DNA from: Kiritimatiellia bacterium
GTDB taxonomy: Bacteria > Verrucomicrobiota > Kiritimatiellia > SLAD01
Reading direction: 5' to 3'
Assembly: GCA_007134175.1 (NCBI GenBank)
Contig: SLLF01000251.1
Location: 1-16,962, forward strand
DNA length: 16,962 nt
In this document: piece after piece, positions 6,301 through 14,503 of the stretch
Position numbering within the stretch: position 1 is the stretch's first letter
How the letters are laid out: each line of letters opens with the position of its first letter
Program-made: the position numbers and the translations under genes
Notes under the pieces: generated by a model
Databases searched by the model: none
What the model saw: only the letters and a program-made list of their open reading frames with translations
Told to the model about the DNA's origin: nothing

Positions 6301-8829
6301 ATGCAGGAACACTATCCTTTTCAAGCAATCGAAACCAAGTGGCAACAGTACTGGGAGGACCATGGGCTGTTCGCGACCGACGTCAGCGACGCGACGGACA
6401 AGTACTACTGCCTGATGATGTTCCCCTACCCTTCCGGCACGCTGCACGTGGGTCACGGCCGCAACTATATCATCGGCGACGCCGTGGCGCGTTATAAGAA
6501 GATGCGCGGCTGCCGCGTGCTGACGCCGATGGGCTGGGACGCGTTCGGGTTGCCGGCGGAAAACGCCGCGATTAAAACCGGCACGCACCCGCGCGAAAGC
6601 ACGTTGAACCATATTGCAGCTATGAAACGCCAGATGCGCGCCTGGGGCTGCGGTTACGACTGGGCACGCGAGGTGACGTCCTGCGAGCCGGACTACTACA
6701 AGTGGACCCAGTGGCTGTTTCTCAAACTGTACGAGCGCGGGCTGGCCTACAAGAAGGAAGCGGCGGTAAATTGGGATCCGGTGGACCAAACCGTGCTGGC
6801 CAACGAGCAGGTGCTGCCGGACGGCACGGCGGAGCGTTCCGGGGCGCGCGTGGAAAAGAAGATGCTGTCGCAGTGGTTCTTCAAGATCACCGACTACGCC
6901 CAGCGCTTGCTGGACGATCTGGAGAAGCTGGACGGCTGGCCGGAACGCGTAAAGGCGATGCAGGAAAACTGGATCGGCCGCAGCGAGGGGGCACGGATCG
7001 ACTTCCCGCTCGTGCCGCGCACGGACGGGGTCGCCGACCGAGAACCGGCGATTCCCTGCTTCACGACGCGCGTGGACACGATTTATGGCTGCACCTATAT
7101 GGTACTGGCACCCGAATATCCGGGACTGACGGAACTGGTGGCCGGCTCGCCACAGGAAGCCGCTGTGCGGGATTTCGTCGTAACGGCCGGTCGCCTGAGC
7201 GCGATCGAACGTACCACCGAAGGCGACAAGAACGGCGTATTCACGGGACGCTATGTCATCAACCCGTACAACCAGGAGCGCATCCCGCTGTGGGTCGGCG
7301 ATTATGTGCTGCTGGAATATGGCACAGGCGCGGTGATGGCGGTGCCGGCCCACGATACGCGCGACTGGGCGTTTGCCCGCAAATACGATCTACCGATACG
7401 TCTCTCCATCCAGAACCCGGACGGTACACTCGACCTGGTGACGATGGAGGAAGCCTACGTGGACGACGGGGTGGTGGTGGATTCGCCGCCGTTCAGCGGG
7501 GAGCCGAATCGCGAAGCCATTCCCAAAATGGCGGCATACGCCGAGGAGAAGGGATTTGGCCGAGCCGTGGTGCAGTACCGCTTGCGTGACTGGTTGATTA
7601 GCCGCCAGCGTTATTGGGGCGCGCCGATCCCGATCATCTATTGCGACGTTTGCGGTCTGGTGCCGGTGCCGGAAGAGGATCTGCCGGTAACACTACCGAT
7701 GGATGTGGAGTTCAAACCGAGCGGCGAGTCACCGCTGAAACAGCATCCGGACTTCCAGCAGGTTTCTTGTCCGCACTGCGGCCAGCCGGGCCGGCGCGAG
7801 AGCGACACCATGGACACGTTTGTGGATTCAAGCTGGTATTTTTTTCGCTACTTGTCGGCCCGCGACGACCACCAGGCGGTGGACCGCGCGCGGGCCGACA
7901 AGTGGATGCCGGTGGATCAGTACATCGGCGGTATTGAGCACGCGATCCTGCACCTGATGTACGCGCGTTTTTTTACGAAGGCAATGCACGACATGGGGCT
8001 GGTGGATTGCGAGGAGCCGTTTGCCCACCTGTTCACGCAGGGCATGATCACCAAGCGCAGCGATCAGGACGGGCAGTTGTACAAGATGTCCAAGTCGAAG
8101 GGTAATGTGGTCAGTCCCGACGCGCTGATCGCGGAGTACGGGGCGGACACGGTGCGCTTGTACACCTTGTTTATCGGACCGCCGGAGAAAGAAGCCGAGT
8201 GGAACGATGCCGGGGTGGAAGGCGCCTACCGCTTCCTGCGCCGTGTCTGGCGGCGGGTCTATCTGCACCGCGCCTGGCTGCCGGCGGCGCGCGACCTCCC
8301 CATTGATCCGGGCACCATGCAACCGGCGGAGCGCGCGCTCTATCGCAAATTACACGAATCGATCCAGCGCATCACCCGCGATTTGGAAGGGGCTTTTCAT
8401 TTCAATACCGCCATTGCCCAGATCATGGAGCTGATGAACGCGCTGGACGATATACCGGTCAGCGCCGACGCACCGGCAGCGGTCCGCGCGGTATATCGCG
8501 AGACGCTGGAAGCGGTGGTGCTTTTGCTGTCACCGTTTGCTCCGCACATCGCCGAAGAGCTGTGGGGTGAACTGGGGCACGCGCCCAGCATCCTGCAGGC
8601 CGACTGGCCGGCCGTGAACGAGGCGGCGCTGCATCGGGACGAAGTGGAGATGGTGCTTCAGGTGAACGGCAAGGTGCGCGGCCGTATCCAAGTGGCCGCC
8701 GACGCGGATCACGCGGCGGTGGAAGAAGCCGCGCTGGCTGATAAGCAGGTGCAAAAATGGATCGAGGGGAAAACGGTCCGCAAAGTCATCGTAGTCCCCG
8801 GGAAATTGGTTAATGTGGCGGTTGCGTAA
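6301..8829 (+). CDS. leuS: Leucine--tRNA ligase
   Basis: LeuS is a class I aminoacyl-tRNA synthetase that charges tRNA-Leu in the cytoplasm. The 842-residue product matches bacterial LeuS length. The ATP-binding signature appears as HVGH (residues 49-52) within FPYPSGTLHVGHGRNY. The CP1 editing domain is recognised by TTRVDTIYGCTYMVLAPEYP and the later GTGAVMAVPAHDTRDW. A zinc-binding insertion has CDVC and CPHC pairs, and the second signature is KMSKS (595-599). The C-terminal domain ends with VNGKVRGRIQV and VRKVIVVPGKLVNVAV, typical of the tRNA-contacting tail. The start at 6301 is set by the conserved N terminus (YPFQAIETKWQQYW) and GGGGAG nine bases upstream. The frame is open for about 99 codons further upstream, but that part covers the palindromes and is not LeuS-like. 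It converges with the alpha/beta hydrolase gene 41 bases downstream. Confidence 0.98.
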   Translation: MQEHYPFQAIETKWQQYWEDHGLFATDVSDATDKYYCLMMFPYPSGTLHVGHGRNYIIGDAVARYKKMRGCRVLTPMGWDAFGLPAENAAIKTGTHPRESTLNHIAAMKRQMRAWGCGYDWAREVTSCEPDYYKWTQWLFLKLYERGLAYKKEAAVNWDPVDQTVLANEQVLPDGTAERSGARVEKKMLSQWFFKITDYAQRLLDDLEKLDGWPERVKAMQENWIGRSEGARIDFPLVPRTDGVADREPAIPCFTTRVDTIYGCTYMVLAPEYPGLTELVAGSPQEAAVRDFVVTAGRLSAIERTTEGDKNGVFTGRYVINPYNQERIPLWVGDYVLLEYGTGAVMAVPAHDTRDWAFARKYDLPIRLSIQNPDGTLDLVTMEEAYVDDGVVVDSPPFSGEPNREAIPKMAAYAEEKGFGRAVVQYRLRDWLISRQRYWGAPIPIIYCDVCGLVPVPEEDLPVTLPMDVEFKPSGESPLKQHPDFQQVSCPHCGQPGRRESDTMDTFVDSSWYFFRYLSARDDHQAVDRARADKWMPVDQYIGGIEHAILHLMYARFFTKAMHDMGLVDCEEPFAHLFTQGMITKRSDQDGQLYKMSKSKGNVVSPDALIAEYGADTVRLYTLFIGPPEKEAEWNDAGVEGAYRFLRRVWRRVYLHRAWLPAARDLPIDPGTMQPAERALYRKLHESIQRITRDLEGAFHFNTAIAQIMELMNALDDIPVSADAPAAVRAVYRETLEAVVLLLSPFAPHIAEELWGELGHAPSILQADWPAVNEAALHRDEVEMVLQVNGKVRGRIQVAADADHAAVEEAALADKQVQKWIEGKTVRKVIVVPGKLVNVAVA

Positions 8830-8870
8830 ACTAAGCTGAGGGGGTTGCACGCCAGGACGTGGATGTCCCT

Positions 8871-9695
8871 TCACTCCCCGCGATAGCCGAGGCAGAGGGA
8901 GAGCCAGACGGCGGTGACCTCGATGGCTTCCTTTCTGTGGTGTAGTGTGGCAAACGTATGGCCGGCCTCGCGGACAGGGTGATGGGTAACGTCGCGGCCG
9001 GCGGTGCGCCAGGCGTCAACATAGGCCTCGCCTTCTGTTGCCGGCACCACACCGTCTTCGCTGCCCGTTACGACCAACACCGGTGTCGTGCCTGCTACCG
9101 CCGCCGTTTCCAGCGGGCGCAGCGTCAACAACTCGTTGTAGTAGCGCCCGCCGACGGCCCAGCCGTTGTGATCGTGGACCATGCCTGGCTCGTCCAGACG
9201 CGCGCGTTCCTCTTCCGGCACATAAGTCGTAACCAGCCGCTGTGTATCCGCCACGGGATTCCACAGCACCAAGGCGCGCAAAGCCGGTTGTTGCGCCGCC
9301 GCCAACGTCGCCACCAAACCGCCCAGGCTGAATCCTACTAACGCCACATATTGCGGATCCACATCCGGACGACCGCGCACGTAGTCCAAAGCGGCCATGG
9401 TATCGGCCACTTCGCGGGAGACCGTCATGTCCTGGAACGCGCCGGCGCTGTCGCCTGACCCGCGGCAATCGAAGCGCAGCACCCCGATGCCATGCGCCGC
9501 CAAGTGACGAGCCAGATCGACAAAGATGCGATGATTTTCCGCCTTATGCCCGGTGAAGCCGTGGCACAGCACGACGGCCGGGGCCGCCTCAAAGGGGGCC
9601 TGCGCCGCATGCCACATACCAATCAACTGCTCTTCGGCGACGGTAAACGTAACCGGCCCTTCCTCTAGACATTTACTATTCGATTGTCCTTTCAT
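8871..9695 (-). CDS. Alpha/beta hydrolase (serine esterase-like)
   Basis: A soluble alpha/beta-hydrolase of about 274 residues with the complete catalytic triad visible: nucleophile Ser in GFSLGG, acid Asp in TGSEDGVVP and His in REAGHTF. The oxyanion segment CHGFTGHKAENHRIF and the following RFDCRGSGDSAGAF, then MTVSREVADTMAALDYVRGR, resemble feruloyl/cinnamoyl-esterase-like and related short-chain acyl esterases. The actual substrate cannot be deduced. No signal peptide is seen, so it probably acts in the cytoplasm. I prefer the ATG at 9695, which has GGAG four bases upstream. The in-frame ATG at 9710 lacks a ribosome binding site and would add five residues. It is the last gene of the seven-gene minus-strand run, about 20 bases after the Nudix gene. 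The 41 bases to the convergent leuS end hold no clear terminator. Confidence 0.85.
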   Translation of the reverse strand: MKGQSNSKCLEEGPVTFTVAEEQLIGMWHAAQAPFEAAPAVVLCHGFTGHKAENHRIFVDLARHLAAHGIGVLRFDCRGSGDSAGAFQDMTVSREVADTMAALDYVRGRPDVDPQYVALVGFSLGGLVATLAAAQQPALRALVLWNPVADTQRLVTTYVPEEERARLDEPGMVHDHNGWAVGGRYYNELLTLRPLETAAVAGTTPVLVVTGSEDGVVPATEGEAYVDAWRTAGRDVTHHPVREAGHTFATLHHRKEAIEVTAVWLSLCLGYRGE

Positions 9696-9715
9696 TGATC
9701 TCCACGCCATAGTGA

Positions 9716-10231
9716 TCAGAATGGGGGGGAAGCGGGAGGGGCTTCCTGCGGGAACAGCTCACAGCCCAGCATCACGTCGTCGGCGAACAGATAGCGACTA
9801 CTGAAAAAACGATCCGCCAGCAGCAGCGGGAACCAGATACGGTCATCCATCCACATTTGTCCATAGGGTATCTGGTCCAGCGGGCACCAGAAGGGAATGG
9901 CTTCGTCGGTTTCCTGCGGTGTACCGTGGCAATCACCGGCGCGGTAGACCAAGCCGTGAATCGCGTGCCCGTCGGTGAATTGAAATTTCAGTTCGCCGCA
10001 CCAGCGCGGGGCGAAGGGGGTAACCCCGACCTCCTCTTCCACCTCGCGAATAGCACATTGCCGTGAGTCCTCGCCGGGATCCAGGCGACCGCCGGGACCG
10101 TTGACTTTGCCGGCCCCCAGGCCGCGTTTTTTGTGGATCAGCAACACTTGGTCATTTTTGATCACAAACAATAGGGTGGCTTTTTCAACCGGCTGCCAGA
10201 CAGCCCAGTCTATGTTGGAATAGGTTTGCAT
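9716..10231 (-). CDS. Nudix hydrolase resembling MTH1-type oxidised-purine nucleoside triphosphatase
   Basis: The 171-residue product has a complete Nudix box GX5EX7REUXEEXGU (residues about 47-70; GRLDPGE then REVEEEVGV), which binds the catalytic metal. The C-terminal half is strikingly like human MTH1 (NUDT1): GTPQETDEAIPFW, LDQIPYGQMWMDDRIWFPLLL and a final strand-forming stretch. In MTH1, the Trp and the two Asp of the WxDD element read the oxidised purine base, and both are kept here. The likely role is therefore removal of oxidised purine nucleotides such as 8-oxo-dGTP or 2-OH-dATP from the pool. The family is known; the substrate here is inferred. Its Pro/Phe-rich tail (PQEAPPASPPF) goes beyond the MTH1 end. 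It starts 12 bases after rsmA and belongs to the same run. Confidence 0.9.
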   Translation of the reverse strand: MQTYSNIDWAVWQPVEKATLLFVIKNDQVLLIHKKRGLGAGKVNGPGGRLDPGEDSRQCAIREVEEEVGVTPFAPRWCGELKFQFTDGHAIHGLVYRAGDCHGTPQETDEAIPFWCPLDQIPYGQMWMDDRIWFPLLLADRFFSSRYLFADDVMLGCELFPQEAPPASPPF

Positions 10232-10243
10232 GCGGCTACCTTC

Positions 10244-11104
10244 TCAATTGGCACGGACCATGTAAAGGGCATTGGCCAGGGCGACCCATTCCCGAACGGC
10301 GATGGTCTCCGGTCGTTGGTCCGGCCGGCAACCGGCCGCTTGCAGCAGGATGGCGGGATCGGTCCCAGCGGCGAGGGTTTGCGGGGCGTGTGCCAGGATA
10401 TGACCGATTTGTTTACGGCGCTGGGAAAAGCACCAGCGCACCAGATCCCGAAAGCACCCCGTATTATCCGGTTGCGCCACCGGTTCAGCGCGGCGGTAGA
10501 ACTCGACGATCGCGGAGCGAACATCGGGCGGGGGATAGAAACAGGTTGGGCTGACGACCTTCCGAAGCCACACGTCGTAATACAACTGCGTGAAAATGGT
10601 GGCCGTGCCGTATGCTTTAGATCCCGGCGCGGCGATCAGGCGCTCAGCCACATCGAGCTGCAGCATCACAACCAGGCGCAGCGGGCGGGCGTCGGCCGCC
10701 ATGATTTCCATGAGGATGCGGGTGCCGGCACTATACGGCAGGTTCGATACTACATGCGTGATTTTTTCATCACGCAACAGCGCGGGCAGATCAAGTTCGA
10801 GCGCGTCCGCCGTAATAAGCTGCAGGCGCACGGCAGGCCCTAGCGTATCATGCAGATATTCCGCCAAGGAGGGGTCCTTCTCCACCGCAACCACGCGCCC
10901 CGCCACGTCCAGTAAACGCTCCGTCACTACTCCCAAGCCCGGCCCAATCTCCAACACGGTGTCGGTCCGTGCCAGATGCGCGGAGGTGAGGATGATCGCA
11001 AGAATATTCTGATCGACCAGAAAGTTCTGGCCCAGCACGCGGTTGGGCCGGATGGCGCGTTCCGCCAGTATGGCTTTGACATCCGATGGCCGGCTGCGCT
11101 TCAC
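10244..11104 (-). CDS. rsmA: 16S rRNA (adenine(1518)-N(6)/adenine(1519)-N(6))-dimethyltransferase
   Basis: RsmA (KsgA) dimethylates two adjacent adenines in the 3' terminal helix of 16S rRNA during late small-subunit assembly, using S-adenosylmethionine. The family N terminus is seen as PNRVLGQNFLVDQNIL. The SAM-binding motif I is VLEIGPGLGVVTERLL, the acidic motif is VAVEKD, and the catalytic motif IV is NLPY in VVSNLPYSAGTRIL. A conserved patch follows (AERLIAAPGSKAYG, YPPPDVRSAIV), and the C-terminal helical domain has FSQRRKQIGH. I chose the GTG at 11104 (286 residues), whose GTGA overlaps the pdxA stop by four bases, suggesting translational coupling. A TTG at 11116 is the alternative and would add four residues. 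Neither has a clear ribosome binding site. It follows the surA-pdxA-rsmA order known from E. coli. Confidence 0.96.
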   Translation of the reverse strand: MKRSRPSDVKAILAERAIRPNRVLGQNFLVDQNILAIILTSAHLARTDTVLEIGPGLGVVTERLLDVAGRVVAVEKDPSLAEYLHDTLGPAVRLQLITADALELDLPALLRDEKITHVVSNLPYSAGTRILMEIMAADARPLRLVVMLQLDVAERLIAAPGSKAYGTATIFTQLYYDVWLRKVVSPTCFYPPPDVRSAIVEFYRRAEPVAQPDNTGCFRDLVRWCFSQRRKQIGHILAHAPQTLAAGTDPAILLQAAGCRPDQRPETIAVREWVALANALYMVRAN

Positions 11105-12114
11105 GTGCGCGCCCAAGGATTGGGCCGGTGCGCCAGTTTGGCTGCCAATTTGATAGCGGCTATCATGCTGGACGGATCGGCCCGCCCGCGACCGGCCAAG
11201 TCATATGCCGTCCCATGATCGGGCGAGGTGCGGACAAACGGTAGGCCGCCGGTCAAGTTGACCCCGCGATCAAAAGCCCACAATTTGAAAGGCGCCAGTC
11301 CCTGATCATGATACATGGCAATAACGGCATCGTAGGCGTGGTGGCGTACCACCTGATGGAAGACGGTATCGGCCGGAACCGGACCACCAAGCTGGATATC
11401 GGCACGGCGGACACGATTCATGGCCGGTACAATGCAGGTACGTTCTTCCTGCCCGATGGCACCGCCGTCGCCGGCGTGCGGATTCAGGCCGCAAACGGCG
11501 ATTCGCCGGCGTCTCACCCCAAGCCAATCCAGCATGGAAGCAGTCATTTCTATGGTCTGCTGTAACCCGCGCCGGGTAAGTGCGGTCGGCACCTCTGCCA
11601 CCGGAAGGTGGCGTGTCGCCAGCACCACCCGGAAATGGTCGGCTAGCAGCATCATTTCCACTTGGCGCACGCCACAGCAAGCGGCCAGTAGTTCCGTGTG
11701 TCCCGGCACGTCGAGGCCGGCTTTCATGAAGCCTTCCTTCTGGATCGGGGCGGTAACCAAGGCATTCAGCCGACCGGCCAAAGCCGCCTTCGCCCCGGCC
11801 ACAATCCAGGCGTGGGCTGCGCGCGCGGCCGCCACTCGGCAGTGTCCGGGCTCGCGCTGCAGCGAGCCGGCATGGCGCACCGGATCCCAGAGGCTAACGC
11901 GCATCCGCGGCGCATGCCTGACACCAGGATCCCAAGCAGGCGGATCGGTGATCCCGAACGACGCCGCCAGGCGCTGGGTTAGCGGGCGGGCACCTATCAG
12001 TACGAATCGCAGGTGATCAGGCCACCGTTGGCGGGCGGCCAGGCAGGCGACTTCCGGGCCAATGCCATTAATGTCGCCCAGCGTGATCCCGATGGTCGTG
12101 ACGCGCGTGGCCAT
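11101..12114 (-). CDS. pdxA: 4-hydroxythreonine-4-phosphate dehydrogenase
   Basis: PdxA oxidises 4-phosphohydroxy-L-threonine with NAD(P)+ in the DXP-dependent pathway to pyridoxal 5'-phosphate; the product decarboxylates and is joined with DXP by PdxJ. Seen in order: ITLGDINGIGPEV near the N terminus, TAPIQKEGF, PGHTE, LNPHAGDGGAIGQEE, GPVPADTVF, YHDQGLAPFK and VRTSPDHGTAYDLAGRGRAD. The histidines of PGHTE, NPHAG and YHDQG are the family's divalent-metal ligands, and all are present. The length of 337 residues is normal. The ATG at 12114 comes only three bases after the stop of the SurA-like gene, and no separate ribosome binding site is visible, so coupled translation is likely. Presence of pdxA suggests that this organism makes vitamin B6 by the DXP-dependent route. 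Confidence 0.97.
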   Translation of the reverse strand: MATRVTTIGITLGDINGIGPEVACLAARQRWPDHLRFVLIGARPLTQRLAASFGITDPPAWDPGVRHAPRMRVSLWDPVRHAGSLQREPGHCRVAAARAAHAWIVAGAKAALAGRLNALVTAPIQKEGFMKAGLDVPGHTELLAACCGVRQVEMMLLADHFRVVLATRHLPVAEVPTALTRRGLQQTIEMTASMLDWLGVRRRRIAVCGLNPHAGDGGAIGQEERTCIVPAMNRVRRADIQLGGPVPADTVFHQVVRHHAYDAVIAMYHDQGLAPFKLWAFDRGVNLTGGLPFVRTSPDHGTAYDLAGRGRADPSSMIAAIKLAAKLAHRPNPWART

Positions 12115-12117
12115 GGT

Positions 12118-13128
12118 TCACAAGAGCCGCTGGCCGTCTCCAAGCTCAAAGCGTTCCACATGATGCCGCTGCCGCAACCGCTCGATCCAGGCGCGGTAAA
12201 TCCGTTCCTCCTCCTCGCGGCGCACCGCATCGGCCAGATCATCCCGTACGTCGTGAAACGGGATCGTGCGCGCTTCCCGGCGCTCCTCGACGGTCAACAG
12301 GTAGTACGCTTCCGCTGTCTCGATCACCTCGCTGATTTCGCCGGGATCGAGGCGGGCGGCAATCGTTGCCAGTTCCGGTCGCAACACCCCGGGGTCGATC
12401 CATCCCCAGTCGCCCCCGCGCACGGCACGCGGATCCTGGGAATAGGTGCGGGCCAGCTCAGCAAACGATTCGCCGGCGTGTACCCGGTCGCGCAGCTGTT
12501 CCGCCAGCGCCAGCGGGGCGTCGGGGGCCTCCGCATGGGCTTCGGGGTCCGGTTGCGGCAGGGTGATCATGCGTACGCGCGCCTCGGCCGCCTGTTGGAA
12601 TTCATGCAACCGGGATTCGTACGCGGCCCGTATCTGGCGTGGGGATACTACGACCCGAGGGCTGACTTCCTCATTGCGCAGCATCATCACAATCAATTGA
12701 TCGCGAATCTCCTCGCGCCATTCCTGCAAGGTCATACCTTCCTCCCGCAATTGCTGCAGGAAGCGTCCCCGGTCGCCACCAAAATTCTCGGCAATGATGG
12801 CCTGAACCTGCTGGTCAACCGCTTGGCGCGGCATCTGGCCATCCCGGCGTTTGAACTCCTCCACGATCAGCGCACGCTCGATCATGCTTTCCAGGACCTG
12901 TTCGTACGCCGCCTCAAGCCGTTGCATCAACTCGCGTCCGGTATAGCTCATGCGCAGTCGGCGCTCCAACGGCTGGACCGCCACCATTACTTCGCCGATC
13001 GTGATCGCGCGATCATTGACCTTGGCGGCGACGCCATCCACCGGAATCAAACGCTCGCGCGCCCGGCCCGGGGTGGCGGACCACAAATTCGATCCTATTA
13101 GCAAGCAGATTAGCAGCAACCGTTTCAT
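12118..13128 (-). CDS. surA: SurA-like periplasmic peptidyl-prolyl cis-trans isomerase / chaperone
   Basis: The chosen ATG at 13128 starts a 336-residue protein with a clear Sec signal peptide (MKRLLLICLLIGSNLWSA). Upstream in-frame extension lacks any such signal and runs into the preceding gene. The mature N terminus (DGVAAKVNDRAITIGEVMVA and the helical stretch following it, to about residue 175) is a SurA N-terminal chaperone domain. A single parvulin (PpiC) domain occupies about residues 180-285, with FAELARTYSQDPRAVRGGDW and LDPGEISEVIET. E. coli SurA has two parvulin domains, so this version is shorter, as in many other phyla. The expected role is folding of outer-membrane or periplasmic proteins. 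It lies four bases after the kinase gene and three bases before pdxA. The gene symbol is by homology plus position; a general foldase of the PrsA/PpiC type remains possible. Confidence 0.85.
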   Translation of the reverse strand: MKRLLLICLLIGSNLWSATPGRARERLIPVDGVAAKVNDRAITIGEVMVAVQPLERRLRMSYTGRELMQRLEAAYEQVLESMIERALIVEEFKRRDGQMPRQAVDQQVQAIIAENFGGDRGRFLQQLREEGMTLQEWREEIRDQLIVMMLRNEEVSPRVVVSPRQIRAAYESRLHEFQQAAEARVRMITLPQPDPEAHAEAPDAPLALAEQLRDRVHAGESFAELARTYSQDPRAVRGGDWGWIDPGVLRPELATIAARLDPGEISEVIETAEAYYLLTVEERREARTIPFHDVRDDLADAVRREEEERIYRAWIERLRQRHHVERFELGDGQRLL

Positions 13129-13132
13129 AGGC

Positions 13133-14488
13133 TTAGTATTCGTATTGGCTGCCGCCGATGAATTCGCGCAGCAGCGAGGTGGGCGGTATCGGCTGATCAT
13201 CCGTTACCGGCGTGAGGTATTCCAGCAAGTCGTGCACTCGCTTGGCGCGGATATAGGCGTCCTGGCGTTTCGGATCGTCCTGGTAATTCTTCATTGCCTC
13301 GGGAAAATAACGAAACAGGCGGTCTTTCATGATCGGCAGCTCGTGTGGCATGGCGCTGTTTACCACGTAATCCACCGAGTCGATGAACGGGATGATATTG
13401 CGCAGCTCGCTGCGGCGTACGTAATGCCAATGGGTCAGCGTTTGCAGCGGTTGCAGATTGCGGTGCCAGCTATCGCGGATCATGCGCCGCATCAAGCGGT
13501 TGTCGGCCCAGCGCATGAACAGGCCCTCACGGGTACGCACCTGTCCCAGCGTCTCGATATAGAGGCGAAATTTCTGAGCGGCGGGTATGCTACGGGTCAT
13601 CGCTTCGTACAACCCGTGCAGGCTATCGATCAGCACGATTTCGTTGTCCGCCAGATGCATTTCGTGGACGTCCAGTGTCCGTTTACCGCTCTTGAAATCG
13701 TAGTGGGGGGTCTTGATGGTTTGTCCAGCCAGCAGGGCGGCCAAGTGCTGATTGATCAGCTCAAGATCCAGGGCCTGCGGTGTTTCGTAATCGTAATCGC
13801 CGAACTCGTCCTTGGGATGCATCTCCAAGTCGAAGAAATAGTGGTCCACATTAATGGCCTTCAATGCCATCCCGGCGGCCTTTAGTCTTTCGCTGGCTTT
13901 GATGGTGGTGGTGGTTTTGCCGGAGGAGGAGGGCCCGGCGATAATCACAATACGAATACCGGGGATTCGTTCAAGCATACGCTCGGCACCCAGTGCCACC
14001 TCTTCGTCGTACCGTTTTTCGGCGGCCCGCACCAGCTCCGGATATTCGCCGGCAGCAATCAAGCGGTTGATGCCGTCCACCGTGTCGCAGCCGTGGTCGA
14101 TATTCCAGCAGAGTACGTCGTAAATCTTTTTGTACGGCACATTATCGATATACTGCCCCTGGGTGCGACGCTGGGCACGCGCTTCGGCGCGCTGGGTACG
14201 GTACCGGATGTAGGCGCGAGCGGTTCGGGCATGGCCCTCGTTGATCAGCGTCTCCTCGACCACGTCCTGTACGTCCTCCACCGTCGGAATGCTTTGCTCA
14301 CCGTACGTTTGGGCCAGCACGCGTTCCACCTTGAGCGCCAGTTCATCGGCGGTGGAACGATCTGAACCACCCACGGCGGCCGCCGCCTTGAAAATAGCCG
14401 TGGCAATGCGGTCGCGGTCGTAACCGACTTCGCGACCATCACGTTTCACTATCCGGTCAATGGGTGCAGGTGGGGGTATCGTGCTCAT
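13133..14488 (-). CDS. ATP-cone domain fused to a uridine-kinase-like P-loop nucleoside kinase
   Basis: The 451-residue product has two recognisable parts. Residues about 10-100 form an ATP-cone (IVKRDGREVGYDRDRIATAI, then VEDVQDVVEETLINEGHART), the nucleotide-sensing module known from ribonucleotide reductase and NrdR. Residues about 180-400 form a phosphoribulokinase/uridine-kinase-type domain with Walker A GPSSSGKTT, INVDHYFFD, DYDYETPQALDLELINQHL and TPHYDFKSGKR. The kinase part resembles the bacterial nucleoside kinases that usually carry an N-terminal TGS domain. Here the ATP-cone takes that place. The segment usually reading IEGIHGL is IDSLHGL. The likely reaction is ATP-dependent phosphorylation of a nucleoside or a similar small molecule, with the ATP-cone sensing the nucleotide level; the substrate is unknown. 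A strong ribosome binding site GGAGGAGG sits five bases before the ATG, in the 15-base gap after rpoD. Confidence 0.82.
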   Translation of the reverse strand: MSTIPPPAPIDRIVKRDGREVGYDRDRIATAIFKAAAAVGGSDRSTADELALKVERVLAQTYGEQSIPTVEDVQDVVEETLINEGHARTARAYIRYRTQRAEARAQRRTQGQYIDNVPYKKIYDVLCWNIDHGCDTVDGINRLIAAGEYPELVRAAEKRYDEEVALGAERMLERIPGIRIVIIAGPSSSGKTTTTIKASERLKAAGMALKAINVDHYFFDLEMHPKDEFGDYDYETPQALDLELINQHLAALLAGQTIKTPHYDFKSGKRTLDVHEMHLADNEIVLIDSLHGLYEAMTRSIPAAQKFRLYIETLGQVRTREGLFMRWADNRLMRRMIRDSWHRNLQPLQTLTHWHYVRRSELRNIIPFIDSVDYVVNSAMPHELPIMKDRLFRYFPEAMKNYQDDPKRQDAYIRAKRVHDLLEYLTPVTDDQPIPPTSLLREFIGGSQYEY

Positions 14489-14493
14489 GGTAG

Positions 14494-14501
14494 CCTCCTC
14501 C
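14494..14501 (-). promoter_or_regulatory. Strong ribosome binding site GGAGGAGG of the ATP-cone kinase gene
   Basis: The minus strand reads GGAGGAGG five bases before the ATG at 14488, between the rpoD stop and the kinase start. It is the strongest site in the seven-gene run and fixes this start. It also suggests that the kinase is translated independently of rpoD. Confidence 0.75.
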
Positions 14502-14503
14502 GC

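Noticed and set aside
6010..7353. A 447-codon open frame on the minus strand opposite leuS
   Set aside because: It lies antisense to the conserved LeuS catalytic and editing domains, is rich in Arg/His/Gln as expected of GC-rich shadow frames, and shows no domain.
8830..8870. A bidirectional terminator between leuS and the hydrolase gene
   Set aside because: Only a four-pair GGAC/GTCC stem is found, without a T run on either strand.
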